Shown here one piece after another: positions 45,650-54,370 of a stretch of 64,000 nt of DNA (positions are counted from its first letter, which is position 1; the number at the start of each line of letters is the position of its first letter). Both the position numbers and the translations under genes were made by a program. The notes beneath the pieces were generated by a model, which worked only from the letters and a program-made list of their open reading frames with translations, was not told the origin of the DNA and ran no database searches. Origin of the DNA: Alkalibacterium sp. AK22 (lineage in GTDB: Bacteria > Bacillota > Bacilli > Lactobacillales > Carnobacteriaceae_A). The stretch is from assembly GCF_000585255.1 (NCBI RefSeq), contig NZ_JANL01000036.1, positions 36,057 through 100,056 of the forward strand. The letters are read 5' to 3'.

Positions 45650-46777
45650 TTATCCTCTTAATTCAAATATTTCCTTCACATTTCTGATTGTTCTTTGAAC
45701 GTCGTCTGTCTGAATTGTTACATGACCAATTTCTCCCGTGTTTTTACGCCCATAGTTTTCATAAAAAACATAGTCCCACTCCGGTCGGACCTGTACCTGT
45801 GCATAAACCGCCTCAGCCTGAGACCTTTTCAAAGGGCGCATGACCACGGATTTCTCAAGATTCAGCTTCAGTTCAATCGGCCAGCCGGTCACAGCTTTAA
45901 TGTGCGCCTCATGCTGAGACAGACCGGGAAAAGTAAAGGTGTAATTGTAAGCACGGTGGGGGTGCGCCACAATTTCATTCACATAGAGCGCTCCGCTCTC
46001 GGTGGTAAAGAATTCCACTGCCATCATCCCGACAAAATCCAGATTTGCAGCCACTACATTGCCAATTCGTTCAACTTCAGCCTGCATTTCCTTGTCAATT
46101 CTTGCTGGGGCAATCGACTGACTGAGTTCATCTTCGTTGTAATACATTTCTGATAGCGGATACGTATGCACTTTGCCCTGCACATCTTTTAAAAGCCCCA
46201 GACACACTTCCTTGTCCGAGGGAATCCAGGCTTCCAGTACACATGTCCCTTGCTTTAATAAAGGGATGGCTTTCTCAAAGTCTGCCTCGCCATGCAGCAC
46301 AAGGTGCTTCTTGAATCGCTCATCCATATTATTGGCCTTCAACACACAGGGAAAACCGATGCCTTTGACTGCTTCTTCAATATCTTTGACTGTCACAATC
46401 GTTGCAAAAGGAGCAACATTCAGCCTTAGTGAATCAAAAAAAGCTTTTTGAAGCATTCTGTCCTGAGATATAGACAGCAGTTCTTCGCCTTGAGGGACCG
46501 GAACAGTACGTCGGATTCGTTTAATCTCATTATGATTCACCGCGTCCGATGCATAAATGACAAGATCGCTTTTCATGGCAAGATCAATCAACCCCTGTTT
46601 ATCTGACAAGTCAGATGTGATATGCCAGTCAGCCACGGCTTTAGCCAAGCAGTTCGTCTGTGGGTCAAGAACACCGACACTATACCCCATTTTTTTAGCG
46701 GCCAAAGCCAGCAGGCGGGCAGTACTGCCTCCGCCAATGATCCCGATTGTACTTCCCGGTTTTATCCATGCAGTCAT
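45650..46777 (-). CDS. PurK-like ATP-grasp protein, divergent
   Basis: A 375-residue ATP-grasp protein close in layout to PurK (5-carboxyaminoimidazole ribonucleotide synthase): GIIGGGSTARLLALAAKKMGY, a VLDP segment, and the C-terminal VNEIVAHPHRAYNYTF. The loop that in PurK reads GGYDGKGQ is here NMDERFKKH, and the segment YEFEN is replaced. The PurE partner, adjacent in Bacillus, is missing from the window. GAGGTG is seven bases before the ATG chosen at MTAWIK. The order yebE-purK is as in Bacillus, so it derives from that locus. Either PurK with altered loops or a neofunctionalised enzyme. Confidence 0.72.
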   Translation of the reverse strand: MTAWIKPGSTIGIIGGGSTARLLALAAKKMGYSVGVLDPQTNCLAKAVADWHITSDLSDKQGLIDLAMKSDLVIYASDAVNHNEIKRIRRTVPVPQGEELLSISQDRMLQKAFFDSLRLNVAPFATIVTVKDIEEAVKGIGFPCVLKANNMDERFKKHLVLHGEADFEKAIPLLKQGTCVLEAWIPSDKEVCLGLLKDVQGKVHTYPLSEMYYNEDELSQSIAPARIDKEMQAEVERIGNVVAANLDFVGMMAVEFFTTESGALYVNEIVAHPHRAYNYTFTFPGLSQHEAHIKAVTGWPIELKLNLEKSVVMRPLKRSQAEAVYAQVQVRPEWDYVFYENYGRKNTGEIGHVTIQTDDVQRTIRNVKEIFELRG

Positions 46778-46801
46778 GTTTGAGCACCTCACTCTTTCTC
46801 G

Positions 46802-47380
46802 TTAATAATCCTCAGCAAATGGACTCGCCTTTGGATTTTCCTTTACAGCCCGTCTATTATACTTTAGGCGCTTTGTCCAGAAACCACCATTGATATATTT
46901 AGGTTCATAAGATACCACGAAGGCCCGCGGCTCGATTTCCTGAATCAGCCGGTAAAGAGCCCGTTCATTGGAGCGCGTTGTCAAAATTTCCAGAACAAAG
47001 CGATTGCCTTCACGACCGTAAGCTTGCGTAATCGTGACACCATAACCTTTCCCACGCAACTCTTCAGCCACATCCCAGCCATTTTCAGGTAAAATAGTGG
47101 TAACCAGTGTGTGACCCAAAGCCAATTTGTCTTCTATTAGCATGCCTGTATAGATTCCGGCACCAAAGCCGACTGAATAGACAATGACATTAAAGACATT
47201 GTCCAGATTGTCCAAAACAAGTCCCAAGCCTACAACATACGTGGCAATCTCAATCATCGCAACAAAAGGAGCCACAGACTGATAACCTTTCATTGTCAGC
47301 ATCAGCCTCAACGTACTTAGGGTCACATAGACCACATTGATGAAAAATATAGCTATCAGTATTCCCCAGTTTAAATCCAC
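46802..47380 (-). CDS. YebE/UPF0316 membrane protein (DUF2179)
   Basis: A 192-residue protein of the YebE (UPF0316) family. Three helices in the first 80 residues are followed by a DUF2179-like cytoplasmic domain (residues about 90-165). B. subtilis yebE lies in the same place, beside purE-purK. Start is GTG; AAAGG stands at a wide distance. It is 24 bases upstream of the PurK-like gene, so it leads an operon of three. Function unknown. Confidence 0.85.
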   Translation of the reverse strand: MDLNWGILIAIFFINVVYVTLSTLRLMLTMKGYQSVAPFVAMIEIATYVVGLGLVLDNLDNVFNVIVYSVGFGAGIYTGMLIEDKLALGHTLVTTILPENGWDVAEELRGKGYGVTITQAYGREGNRFVLEILTTRSNERALYRLIQEIEPRAFVVSYEPKYINGGFWTKRLKYNRRAVKENPKASPFAEDY

Positions 47381-47417
47381 TTCTTGTCCACTAACCTTTC
47401 TTCATAATAAGAATAAG

Positions 47418-47442
47418 GGCCGAGACAATAATCGTCTCAGCC
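47418..47442 (-). terminator. weak hairpin after the HlyC/CorC gene
   Basis: GGCcGAGAC pairs with GTCTCaGCC; only a short T-tail follows on the minus strand. Confidence 0.45.
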
Positions 47443-47465
47443 TGTCAAGTAAGCAGCCTATGTGG

Positions 47466-48824
47466 CTACTCTTCGTCTTCATCTTCGCCTGTTTCTGTTT
47501 CTTCTTCGGCTTGTTCAGGTATTTTTTCAATAACCAGGCTGCTTATGCGCGAACCATCCATTTTGTTCACCATGAGTTTCCAGTCATCGACGGTCACATA
47601 AGCTCCTTCCTGCTCGTTAGGAATGCTGCCGTATTCAGTAATAAAGTACCCAGCAATCGTATCCACATCTTCCGAATCGATAGCCGTCTTGAAAAATTCA
47701 TTGAACTTGTCCAGCGGTGTAGACCCCTCGACACTATAGTGTGTCTCGTCTATATCCTCGATCAGTTTGTTGGATTCATCGTATTCATCGTCGATTTCTC
47801 CAACAATTTCTTCCAGTAAGTCTTCTAGCGTCACAATGCCAACGACTCCGCCATATTCATCATTTAAAATCGCCATCTGATTCTGTGTTTTCTTCATTTG
47901 GAAAATCAGATCATCAATATAAATTGTTTCAGGCACAAACAGCGGCTCATTGCTGATTGCTTTCAAATCGATTGAATACAGCGGCTTAAACTTGGAAGCC
48001 TGAAGCAGGTTTTTAACATGTACGATGCCTAAAATATTATCCTTGTCTTCAAAGTAAAGTGGTACCCGCGAATGAGGTGTTTCAAGCATTTCCTGAATAT
48101 TTTCCTCGTTCGGATCATCATAATCAAGCATAAAAGCATCTGTTCGGGGAACCATGACCTCACGAGCAATCTTGTTGTCCAGGGACAAAACCCCTTTTAG
48201 CATTGAAAATTCATCCACGTCGATGACTTCATTCTGATGACTGTGCTCGAGAAAAGATCGAAATTCGTCCCTAGTTATGGCATCAGCATTTAGGTTGAAA
48301 TCAATCGGAATTAGCTTCTTAAGCCCCTTTAGACAGACTTCAATAAACCAGACAACGGGTAAGGCTAAAAGCTTAAGGATACGGACCGTGCCGGCGAGAG
48401 CCATAGCTGACTGATCCGGATTCTGAGCCGCAATCGCCCGCGGTAGTTTATTTCCAAGAAGCAGGAGCAGCACGGTCAATACCAGGGCTGCCAAAGCTAT
48501 CAGGAGACTCTGATTGATTGCAAAGGGTTCATTGATGCTTGAAGACATTGCCGATAGAACATAAAAAGTCATCCCACTTACCAGCAAAGCCGACAAGGTC
48601 AATCCGACCTGTATGGTTGTCAGCGTTGCATCGGCCTGATCCAACAGTTTAAGCACGCGGTCCGCTTTTCTTGTTCCCTCAAGCGAGCGCTCGAGCATAC
48701 GATTAGGGTTGATCGAAAATAGGGCGATTTCGGCAGCTGCCAGCACCCCGTGTATAGCGATCAGTAAAATGATTACTGTAATGGGCCCAATCAAGGGCTG
48801 TATACTTTCAGGATCACTGTTCAT
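47466..48824 (-). CDS. HlyC/CorC-family CBS-pair membrane protein
   Basis: A 452-residue membrane protein of the CNNM/CorC (former hemolysin) family. The N-terminal DUF21 region has four helices (residues about 8-150), two CBS domains cover about 205-335 ([44 protein letters not shown]-like), and a CorC-type HlyC domain follows. The tail ([13 protein letters not shown]) is very acidic. Family members handle magnesium, sodium or cobalt efflux. AAAAGGAGAA precedes the ATG. With the M-box/MgtC locus this is the second gene linked to divalent cations in the window. Confidence 0.92.
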   Translation of the reverse strand: [452 protein letters not shown]

Positions 48825-48916
48825 AACTTTCTCCTTTTAATTTCCTTGACTGTCAAAAACACAGTTACTATATCATATAAGATTAACACAGACAACAGTA
48901 GAAATAAAACCAGCTG

Positions 48917-50992
48917 TTACTCTGACAGCATGGGCTTCAAATCATTCAGGAAAGGAGTGAAACGATCCACCACATCTCCACTTCTCTGTCCCTCTAAAAA
49001 GCCGATAAAAGAGTACGAGCGATCTTCATCATCAAAGACATAAAGAAAGCCATTGGTTTGATTTCCTTCTTCACCAGCGATCTCTGCCGTGCCCGTTTTG
49101 GCTCCAGCCCTGTAATTCAGCGCCTGAAGTCCCCTTGCTGTACCGTTTGGGTCGGTCACGCTCTGCACCAGCATATCCCTGACCGTATCGACCGTGGTTT
49201 CTGAAAAAAGTGATTCAGTGCTTTCTGTCTCCTCACTCAGCAGTAAACTTGGCTGGGTAAGTCTGCCCTCATTGAGCAGCGGAGAAAAAAACACCAGCTG
49301 GTGAAGGCTGTTCATCAATACTTCGCCCTGTCCATAAGCTGTATCGGCCAGCAGGGTTTCACGGTCAATTGTTCCGTCATTAGCAAACTGAGCCGGTCTC
49401 ATGTCAAAAGGCAGGTTCATGTCTTCTCCGAAAGGAAGCTGGTTTAAAGCTTCCATAAAGGCTTCGTTCCCCATCTCCAAAGCTTCCATAGCAAAGTAAA
49501 TGTTATCAGAGTATATCAGTGCCGCAGCGAGATCAACTTCGGTGACGCTGTCACTTACCCGGGTAATCTGATGATTACCAAAACCATCTGTTCCTGGTGA
49601 CCACCTCAACCCTTCAATCCTATTTGTCTGATCTGGTGTAATTTCTCCTTCTTCAAGCAGCAGCAATGAAGTCAGAATTTTAAAGGTAGAGCCCGGGGCA
49701 TAACGACTGGTGTAGCGATTGACGAAAGGTGTATTTTCATCTTCCACATAGGCAGTATAGTCTTCAGTCGTGATGCCTCTAGCAAAAGCCTGAGGACTAT
49801 ATGAGGGAGAGCTGACCAGTGCCAGAAGTTCTCCGGATACGGGATCCATTATGGCACCTGAACCCGGCTCTTCATCAAAACTTTCGAATAATTCCTCCTG
49901 AACCGCACTGTCGATAGTCAGCCGCACTTTCTGCCCGTCTTCTGTTTCATTTTCAATCAGGACCGCTTTTAGCTCTCCTTCGCTGTTTTCGATGGCAATC
50001 TGTCCTCCGGTGATGCCACTTAACTGGTCGTTGAACACAGCCTCCAGCCCGGTTTTCCCTATAATTTGTCCTGCTACAAGAGAAGGATCTCGTTCGAGAT
50101 CTTCTGCATTGGCTTCGCCCACGTAGCCAATCAGATGAGCTGCAGCCCTGTCAAGTGGATAAAGCCGGTCACTGGACTGCTGATATCTGACCCCTTGAAT
50201 CTCTGGTGTGTTCCCTGTTTCTACGATTGTAAAAGGCACAAAGCTTTCCTCCGTGACCCAGCTCTGACTAAGCAAACTCTGCAGCCTGTCAGCAGATACA
50301 TTGAATGCTTCAGCAATGGCTTCAAGTCGACTCTCCCGATCGCTGCCTTCCCCAATTGCAGCCGGATAGAGTCCAGCTTGGAAGACATCTCCTTCACCAG
50401 CAAGCATATTTCCGTATCGATCGACGATTGATCCGCGTTCCGGCTCATTGAAAGATAGACGCACACTGTCGCCTTCTTCCATATCTGGAAGAATGAGTGA
50501 CGGTGACCAGGACAGCCTGACGTGCTGTGTATCTTCTGTTTCTGTTTCTATGACTGCTGTCTCGTACTGTAAAGAATCCAGTCTGCCTAGAGCGGTTTCC
50601 ATGCTTAACATATAGCGAACAGTGTACTTATCGGTTTCCTCGTCTAATTCGACAGCATAGTCGTTCACCCTGATGTCATTTGCACCGATTCCCTGAAAAA
50701 TCATCTCATACCGCTCTGCCAGTTCATCCGGACTGTAGCCGAATTCTTCCAGGGTTTCGGGTGACATGTACGAAACGTAGGAATCAAAGGCTGCATCCGA
50801 CTTGGCTGCAAGCATACTGTTAACCGTTTCCTCGACCGCTTCCTGTCTTTGCTGAGCCAGCTGATCTGCTCTCCATCGTGAATAAAACAACCAGCCACCG
50901 ATGGACAGCACGACTAGCAGGATAACTGCCAAAGTGATCCACAACCCCTTCGTTGACTTTGGTTTTCTGGACCCTCTCGTCTGTACATTCAC
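48917..50992 (-). CDS. penicillin-binding protein with MecA-type N-terminal domain
   Basis: A 691-residue class B PBP, a monofunctional DD-transpeptidase. After one transmembrane anchor (residues about 20-40) come a MecA_N domain (about 50-155, NTF2-like) and the PBP dimerisation domain (about 170-325). The transpeptidase domain carries the SxxK serine in APGSTFKIL, SDN and KTGTAE. MecA_N occurs in PBP2a of MRSA and PBP5 of enterococci, forms often with low beta-lactam affinity; resistance is not shown. The GTG chosen stands eight bases from GGGAG. The acid-rich exported sequence is notable. Confidence 0.92.
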   Translation of the reverse strand: MNVQTRGSRKPKSTKGLWITLAVILLVVLSIGGWLFYSRWRADQLAQQRQEAVEETVNSMLAAKSDAAFDSYVSYMSPETLEEFGYSPDELAERYEMIFQGIGANDIRVNDYAVELDEETDKYTVRYMLSMETALGRLDSLQYETAVIETETEDTQHVRLSWSPSLILPDMEEGDSVRLSFNEPERGSIVDRYGNMLAGEGDVFQAGLYPAAIGEGSDRESRLEAIAEAFNVSADRLQSLLSQSWVTEESFVPFTIVETGNTPEIQGVRYQQSSDRLYPLDRAAAHLIGYVGEANAEDLERDPSLVAGQIIGKTGLEAVFNDQLSGITGGQIAIENSEGELKAVLIENETEDGQKVRLTIDSAVQEELFESFDEEPGSGAIMDPVSGELLALVSSPSYSPQAFARGITTEDYTAYVEDENTPFVNRYTSRYAPGSTFKILTSLLLLEEGEITPDQTNRIEGLRWSPGTDGFGNHQITRVSDSVTEVDLAAALIYSDNIYFAMEALEMGNEAFMEALNQLPFGEDMNLPFDMRPAQFANDGTIDRETLLADTAYGQGEVLMNSLHQLVFFSPLLNEGRLTQPSLLLSEETESTESLFSETTVDTVRDMLVQSVTDPNGTARGLQALNYRAGAKTGTAEIAGEEGNQTNGFLYVFDDEDRSYSFIGFLEGQRSGDVVDRFTPFLNDLKPMLSE

Positions 50993-51017
50993 TTCATCCA
51001 CTCCCTAAATAATTATC

Positions 51018-51707
51018 CTACTCTTCTTCAAAGCGGTCTTTTTCTCTTTCCCTGTAATCCATCATTTTTCGGCTGAACAACTCTCCATTAGAAGGAGGTG
51101 TATAGGTGATGGCATTGGCACCTGCTTCAATTGTTTCCAGAATACTTTCGTTTGTTGGTCCTCCGGTAGCAATAATTGGCATGTCCGGATGATTTTTACG
51201 AATCTGCTTGACGATTGTTTTGGTTTTTGAAGCACCGGAGACATTAATAATGTCTACTCCGGCCTTGATTTTTTCCTCTATATCCGTGTATTCAGACACT
51301 ACCGTAAGAATGATTGGTATATCAATCATTTCATTGATCATTTCAATTGTTTCAATCGGTGTCGGCGCATTGATGACTACGGCCTTACAGCCGTGGGCCT
51401 CTGAAAACAAGGCCATATTGGCCGAACGAACCCCCTGAGTTGTTCCTCCCGCAATGCCGGCCATAATCGGAATAGTCGAGACTGAAGTGATAGCCTGAAT
51501 AATTGCAGGATGTGGTGTGAACGGGTAGACTGCCATAATGGCATCCGCATCATTGTTCATAATCAATGCAATATCTGTTGTAAATAGCAGTGCCTTGAAG
51601 CGTTTGCCATTGATCAAAATACCACTGGACTTTCTAATGACTTCAGGTACTGCGATGTAATCTTTAAACAAGTGCGTGCGCACGTGCGGATAGCGTTTAT
51701 TTTCCAT
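51018..51707 (-). CDS. TIM-barrel protein of unknown function
   Basis: A 229-residue alpha/beta barrel protein. It has repeated strand-helix units with PIMAGIAGGTTQG, DIIPIILTVV-like and a phosphate-binding-like ending IIATGGPTNESILETIEAGANAITYTPPS. The fold recalls dihydroorotate dehydrogenase or NanE-like phosphate-binding barrels, and homologues in enterococci are named only as hydrolases. AAAGAGGAAT precedes the ATG chosen at MENKRY. It lies 25 bases past the start of the PBP gene and within 25 bases of the glucosaminidase, so likely in one unit with them. Function unassigned. Confidence 0.72.
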   Translation of the reverse strand: MENKRYPHVRTHLFKDYIAVPEVIRKSSGILINGKRFKALLFTTDIALIMNNDADAIMAVYPFTPHPAIIQAITSVSTIPIMAGIAGGTTQGVRSANMALFSEAHGCKAVVINAPTPIETIEMINEMIDIPIILTVVSEYTDIEEKIKAGVDIINVSGASKTKTIVKQIRKNHPDMPIIATGGPTNESILETIEAGANAITYTPPSNGELFSRKMMDYREREKDRFEEE

Positions 51708-51730
51708 AATATTCCTCTTTTCTTTTGTCC

Positions 51731-52363
51731 TCAATCGTCGAATCGGTCCAGGTCGTAACGTTCAATGAGATCGATCAGTTTCTCCGGATAAGTAGGGTCT
51801 GTGGCATACCCTGAGGTTTGTAGCGCTTTAGCTGCCTGCCGGTAATTGTCCGCTTCTATGACGGGCTGGTATAAATCAGCATTCCACTGCGTTCCATTAG
51901 CAATCAGATTGGCATAATCTTTTACAGATTCTTCCATCGAGCCATAACTCCTGAAGGACGCCTGAATTTCTACCCATCCCTCTTCATATTCCAGTGTGGA
52001 ATATGAAGGCTGATAAGATGATCCTTTTATCCCAAAATAGTTACTTTCGTTTACTGCCAGGCCACTTTCGCCCCAGTTTGACTCAAGGATAGCCTGGGCA
52101 ATAGTTACACTCGGCCAGATTCCGTGACTGTCCTGAAGCGGAACAGCGTAACTGGCTACTTTCTCGATAAAGGCCTCCCGGTCATTATCACTTTGCCTGC
52201 TGCTGTTTAATGTCAAAATAGGTATGTCTCCATCAATTGACCCAGCCAATAAAGTCAGTGTTCCAACAAAAGTCAACATGATCAGAATAAATTTTTGAAA
52301 GAAAGGCAGCCCGGTTTTCTGTCTTTTAGCATATCGCTTTTTATTTCTCTTGTTTTTGGACAC
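51731..52363 (-). CDS. glucosaminidase (GH73) anchored to the membrane
   Basis: A 210-residue peptidoglycan hydrolase. A basic N-terminus and one transmembrane helix (residues about 22-41) precede a GH73 domain. The catalytic glutamate is in AILESNWGESGLA and the conserved YNSYWGIKG-type motif occurs as NYFGIKGSS. It cleaves N-acetylglucosaminyl bonds in the wall. GTG start after AGGAGGAATAG. It is the first gene of a minus-strand unit that includes the TIM-barrel protein and the PBP, a sensible wall-growth combination. Confidence 0.92.
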   Translation of the reverse strand: MSKNKRNKKRYAKRQKTGLPFFQKFILIMLTFVGTLTLLAGSIDGDIPILTLNSSRQSDNDREAFIEKVASYAVPLQDSHGIWPSVTIAQAILESNWGESGLAVNESNYFGIKGSSYQPSYSTLEYEEGWVEIQASFRSYGSMEESVKDYANLIANGTQWNADLYQPVIEADNYRQAAKALQTSGYATDPTYPEKLIDLIERYDLDRFDD

Positions 52364-52584
52364 ACCTATTCCTCCTTTATTAAGTCGTTTTCCCGCAATA
52401 CTCAGGACTTTAGGCTGTATTGAATGGATATCAGAATGTATCCCTTACATTTGATAAAACTGCTCTTACATTTTACCATAAGTATCTGGGGCTCGATAGT
52501 AAATCTGTTCAGTTCGTATCCCCTTTCATTTGAGTTTTTTGTTACAATGGAAGCAAAATCCGTCACAAAAAAGAGGAGCTAATT

Positions 52585-53562
52585 ATGAAAAAAATAAGAT
52601 GGGGTATACTTGGCCTAGGCACTATTGCTCATGAGTTTGCTCAAGCCTTTCAAACAGACAAAGCGGAACTGGTTGGTGCCGGATCACGAGCTATGCAGAA
52701 AGCGTACGATTTCTCCAAGCGCTATGACATTCCTAAAGCCTATGGCAGCTATCAGGAACTGGCTTATGACCCGGACATTGATATCGTCTACCTGGCTACC
52801 CCCAACAGCCACCACAAAAAAGATATACTGATGCTTCTTGAGGCCGGAAAGCATGTCTTCTGCGAGAAATCTATAACTATGAACAAAAAAGAGCTTGATG
52901 AAGTACTCCTTTTGGCTAATGAAAAGCAACTGCTAGTTGCTGAAGCCATGACCATTTACCATATGCCGCTATATGCCAAGCTGAAAGAGCGCATAGATAA
53001 TGGTGAATTTGGTTCTTTAAAAATGGTTCATGCCCTGTTTGGTAGCTTGAAACCGGACGATTCTGCCAACCGCTTCTTCAACCCGGAACTGGGTGGAGGA
53101 GCTCTGCTTGATATAGGTGTTTACGCCTTGTCCTTTATCAGGTACTTCTTGAGTAGCCAACCCTCGGTCAGACAGACTCTCGTATCCATGCATCCCAGTG
53201 GTGTAGACGAAAGCAGCTGCTTTCAATTCATGAATGATGCCGGCGAAATCAGTACGGTCTCCCTTGCTTTTCGTTCAAAAATGCCCAAGCAGGGAGTCAT
53301 CATTTGTGAAGATGCCTATATTACCATTATGAACTATCCGAGAGCCGACCGTGCGCTAATTACTTATCCAAGTGGTGAAGTGGAAACTGTTCATTGCGGT
53401 TCTCAGTCAGCGGCCCTGTCATATGAAATCGACCGCCTCTCTGAAACACTCATGGGCAAAGCTGACTTTACAAGCCTACAGCTGACAAAGGACGTTAATG
53501 CCTTGATGGACTGGGCGGCTTGTGAATGGCAAATGAGCAATAGGCCTACTGCTGACTACTGA
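52585..53562 (+). CDS. Gfo/Idh/MocA-family oxidoreductase, second copy
   Basis: A 325-residue NAD(P)-dependent dehydrogenase. The Rossmann motif is GILGLGTIAHEF (residues about 7-18), the hallmark CEKSITMN (about 93-100), and the substrate domain follows. It differs from the first at 5750 beyond the fold level, so the two are not recent duplicates. GAGGAG precedes the ATG. It is transcribed from its own divergent promoter with a plus-strand terminator at 53629. Substrate unknown. Confidence 0.92.
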   Translation: MKKIRWGILGLGTIAHEFAQAFQTDKAELVGAGSRAMQKAYDFSKRYDIPKAYGSYQELAYDPDIDIVYLATPNSHHKKDILMLLEAGKHVFCEKSITMNKKELDEVLLLANEKQLLVAEAMTIYHMPLYAKLKERIDNGEFGSLKMVHALFGSLKPDDSANRFFNPELGGGALLDIGVYALSFIRYFLSSQPSVRQTLVSMHPSGVDESSCFQFMNDAGEISTVSLAFRSKMPKQGVIICEDAYITIMNYPRADRALITYPSGEVETVHCGSQSAALSYEIDRLSETLMGKADFTSLQLTKDVNALMDWAACEWQMSNRPTADY

Positions 53563-53614
53563 TGCAGTCTGACCTTAACTAAATTGAACAATGTATGCTG
53601 CAAACTGTTCGCAC

Positions 53615-53869
53615 CTAACGGTTTCTGTTACTCTTTGTCAAAGAGTATTTTTTTGCCCTTTTGACATACATGTGCAAAAGGAACGTTACTTTCGATTCCT
53701 TTAATCCCTCAATACCATCGGCATTATATTTTCGGACCCAATTTTTTAATGTCGTTTTGGTCACACCGTAAGCCTTAGTTAAAGAGTTGAGTGACTCCCG
53801 TTCCTCTAATACCTTCATTACTGCCTTATATCGCTCGTTTATATCGTGATCTATAATTCTTTTAGACAT
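53615..53869 (-). pseudogene. remnant of an insertion-sequence orfA/helix-turn-helix gene
   Basis: An 84-residue frame starts with an intact helix-turn-helix of the transposase/IS3 orfA kind (NERYKAVMKVLEERESLNSLTKAYGVTKTTLKNWVRKYN, residues about 11-49, motif ALxxxYGVxxxTLxxWVxxY). It becomes unlike any orfA after residue 58 and stops. No catalytic subunit follows. GGGGAG precedes the ATG. The adjacent hairpin (53877-53933) probably belongs to the same element. Read as the decayed 5' end of an insertion sequence. Confidence 0.65.
53629..53654 (+). terminator. terminator of the second oxidoreductase gene
   Basis: The palindrome TACTCTTTGTCAAAGAGTA is followed by seven T on the plus strand. 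It overlaps the end of the orfA remnant on the other strand. Confidence 0.8.
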
Positions 53870-53876
53870 GGCAAAA

Positions 53877-53933
53877 ACTCCCCTTATAGTGTCAGAGAAT
53901 TTTTATTATTTCTCTTTCTACTATAAGGGGAGT
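53877..53933. repeat. 14-bp inverted repeat flanking the element promoter
   Basis: ACTCCCCTTATAGT (53877-53890) and its exact complement (53920-53933) enclose 29 bases with an inner AGAGAA/TTCTCT stem. This is a strong hairpin just upstream of the orfA remnant, as often used to block read-in to a transposase. Confidence 0.7.
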
Positions 53934-54011
53934 ATATCAGTCAGAGGGATTTAGGTGCCTTTTAATTGATAGGAGATTTCTCTACTCTTTTTTTCGGTTT
54001 GTTCAGTCTTC

Positions 54012-54353
54012 CTATTGTTGCATATCCATTGCATCCAGTATCTTATTGATTTGATGTCTGAGTTTTTCCTTTTCTATAAAGCGTGCCATTCTAAGCACTT
54101 CTTTTCCTTCAAAAAACAATAAAACCACCGGCACCGTAAACACTGTATACGCTCCGGAAAATTCAGGCATTTTTTCTACGTCTGCCTGGATGGATTTCAA
54201 TTTGCTGAAGCCGTCAATCACCGGCTTCAGCTGTGGCATTACACCATGACACACTGAGCAGTGCTCTCCATAAAAAAAACACAAAACAAGCTTTTCCTGA
54301 TCAATCAGCTCCCGCACTTCATGCAGGCTCTTTGCTTCCTTAAATCCTTGCAT
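54012..54353 (-). CDS. thioredoxin-family protein
   Basis: A 113-residue thioredoxin-like protein. The active site is CSVC (about residues 32-35), preceded by CFFYGEH and followed by the cis-Pro region FTVPVVLLFF. The usual WCGPC is not conserved, so it may not be a general thioredoxin. AGGGAGAAG precedes the ATG. It begins 17 bases after the FtsX-type permease gene and is probably in its operon. It may support disulfide handling for the exporter or its cargo; that is inference. Confidence 0.88.
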   Translation of the reverse strand: MQGFKEAKSLHEVRELIDQEKLVLCFFYGEHCSVCHGVMPQLKPVIDGFSKLKSIQADVEKMPEFSGAYTVFTVPVVLLFFEGKEVLRMARFIEKEKLRHQINKILDAMDMQQ

Positions 54354-54370
54354 GCGTATCTTCTCCCTTT

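Noticed and set aside
48917..50992. A beta-lactam resistance gene
   Set aside because: The MecA-type domain is also found in intrinsic PBPs; no regulatory mecR/mecI genes are present, so resistance is not supported.
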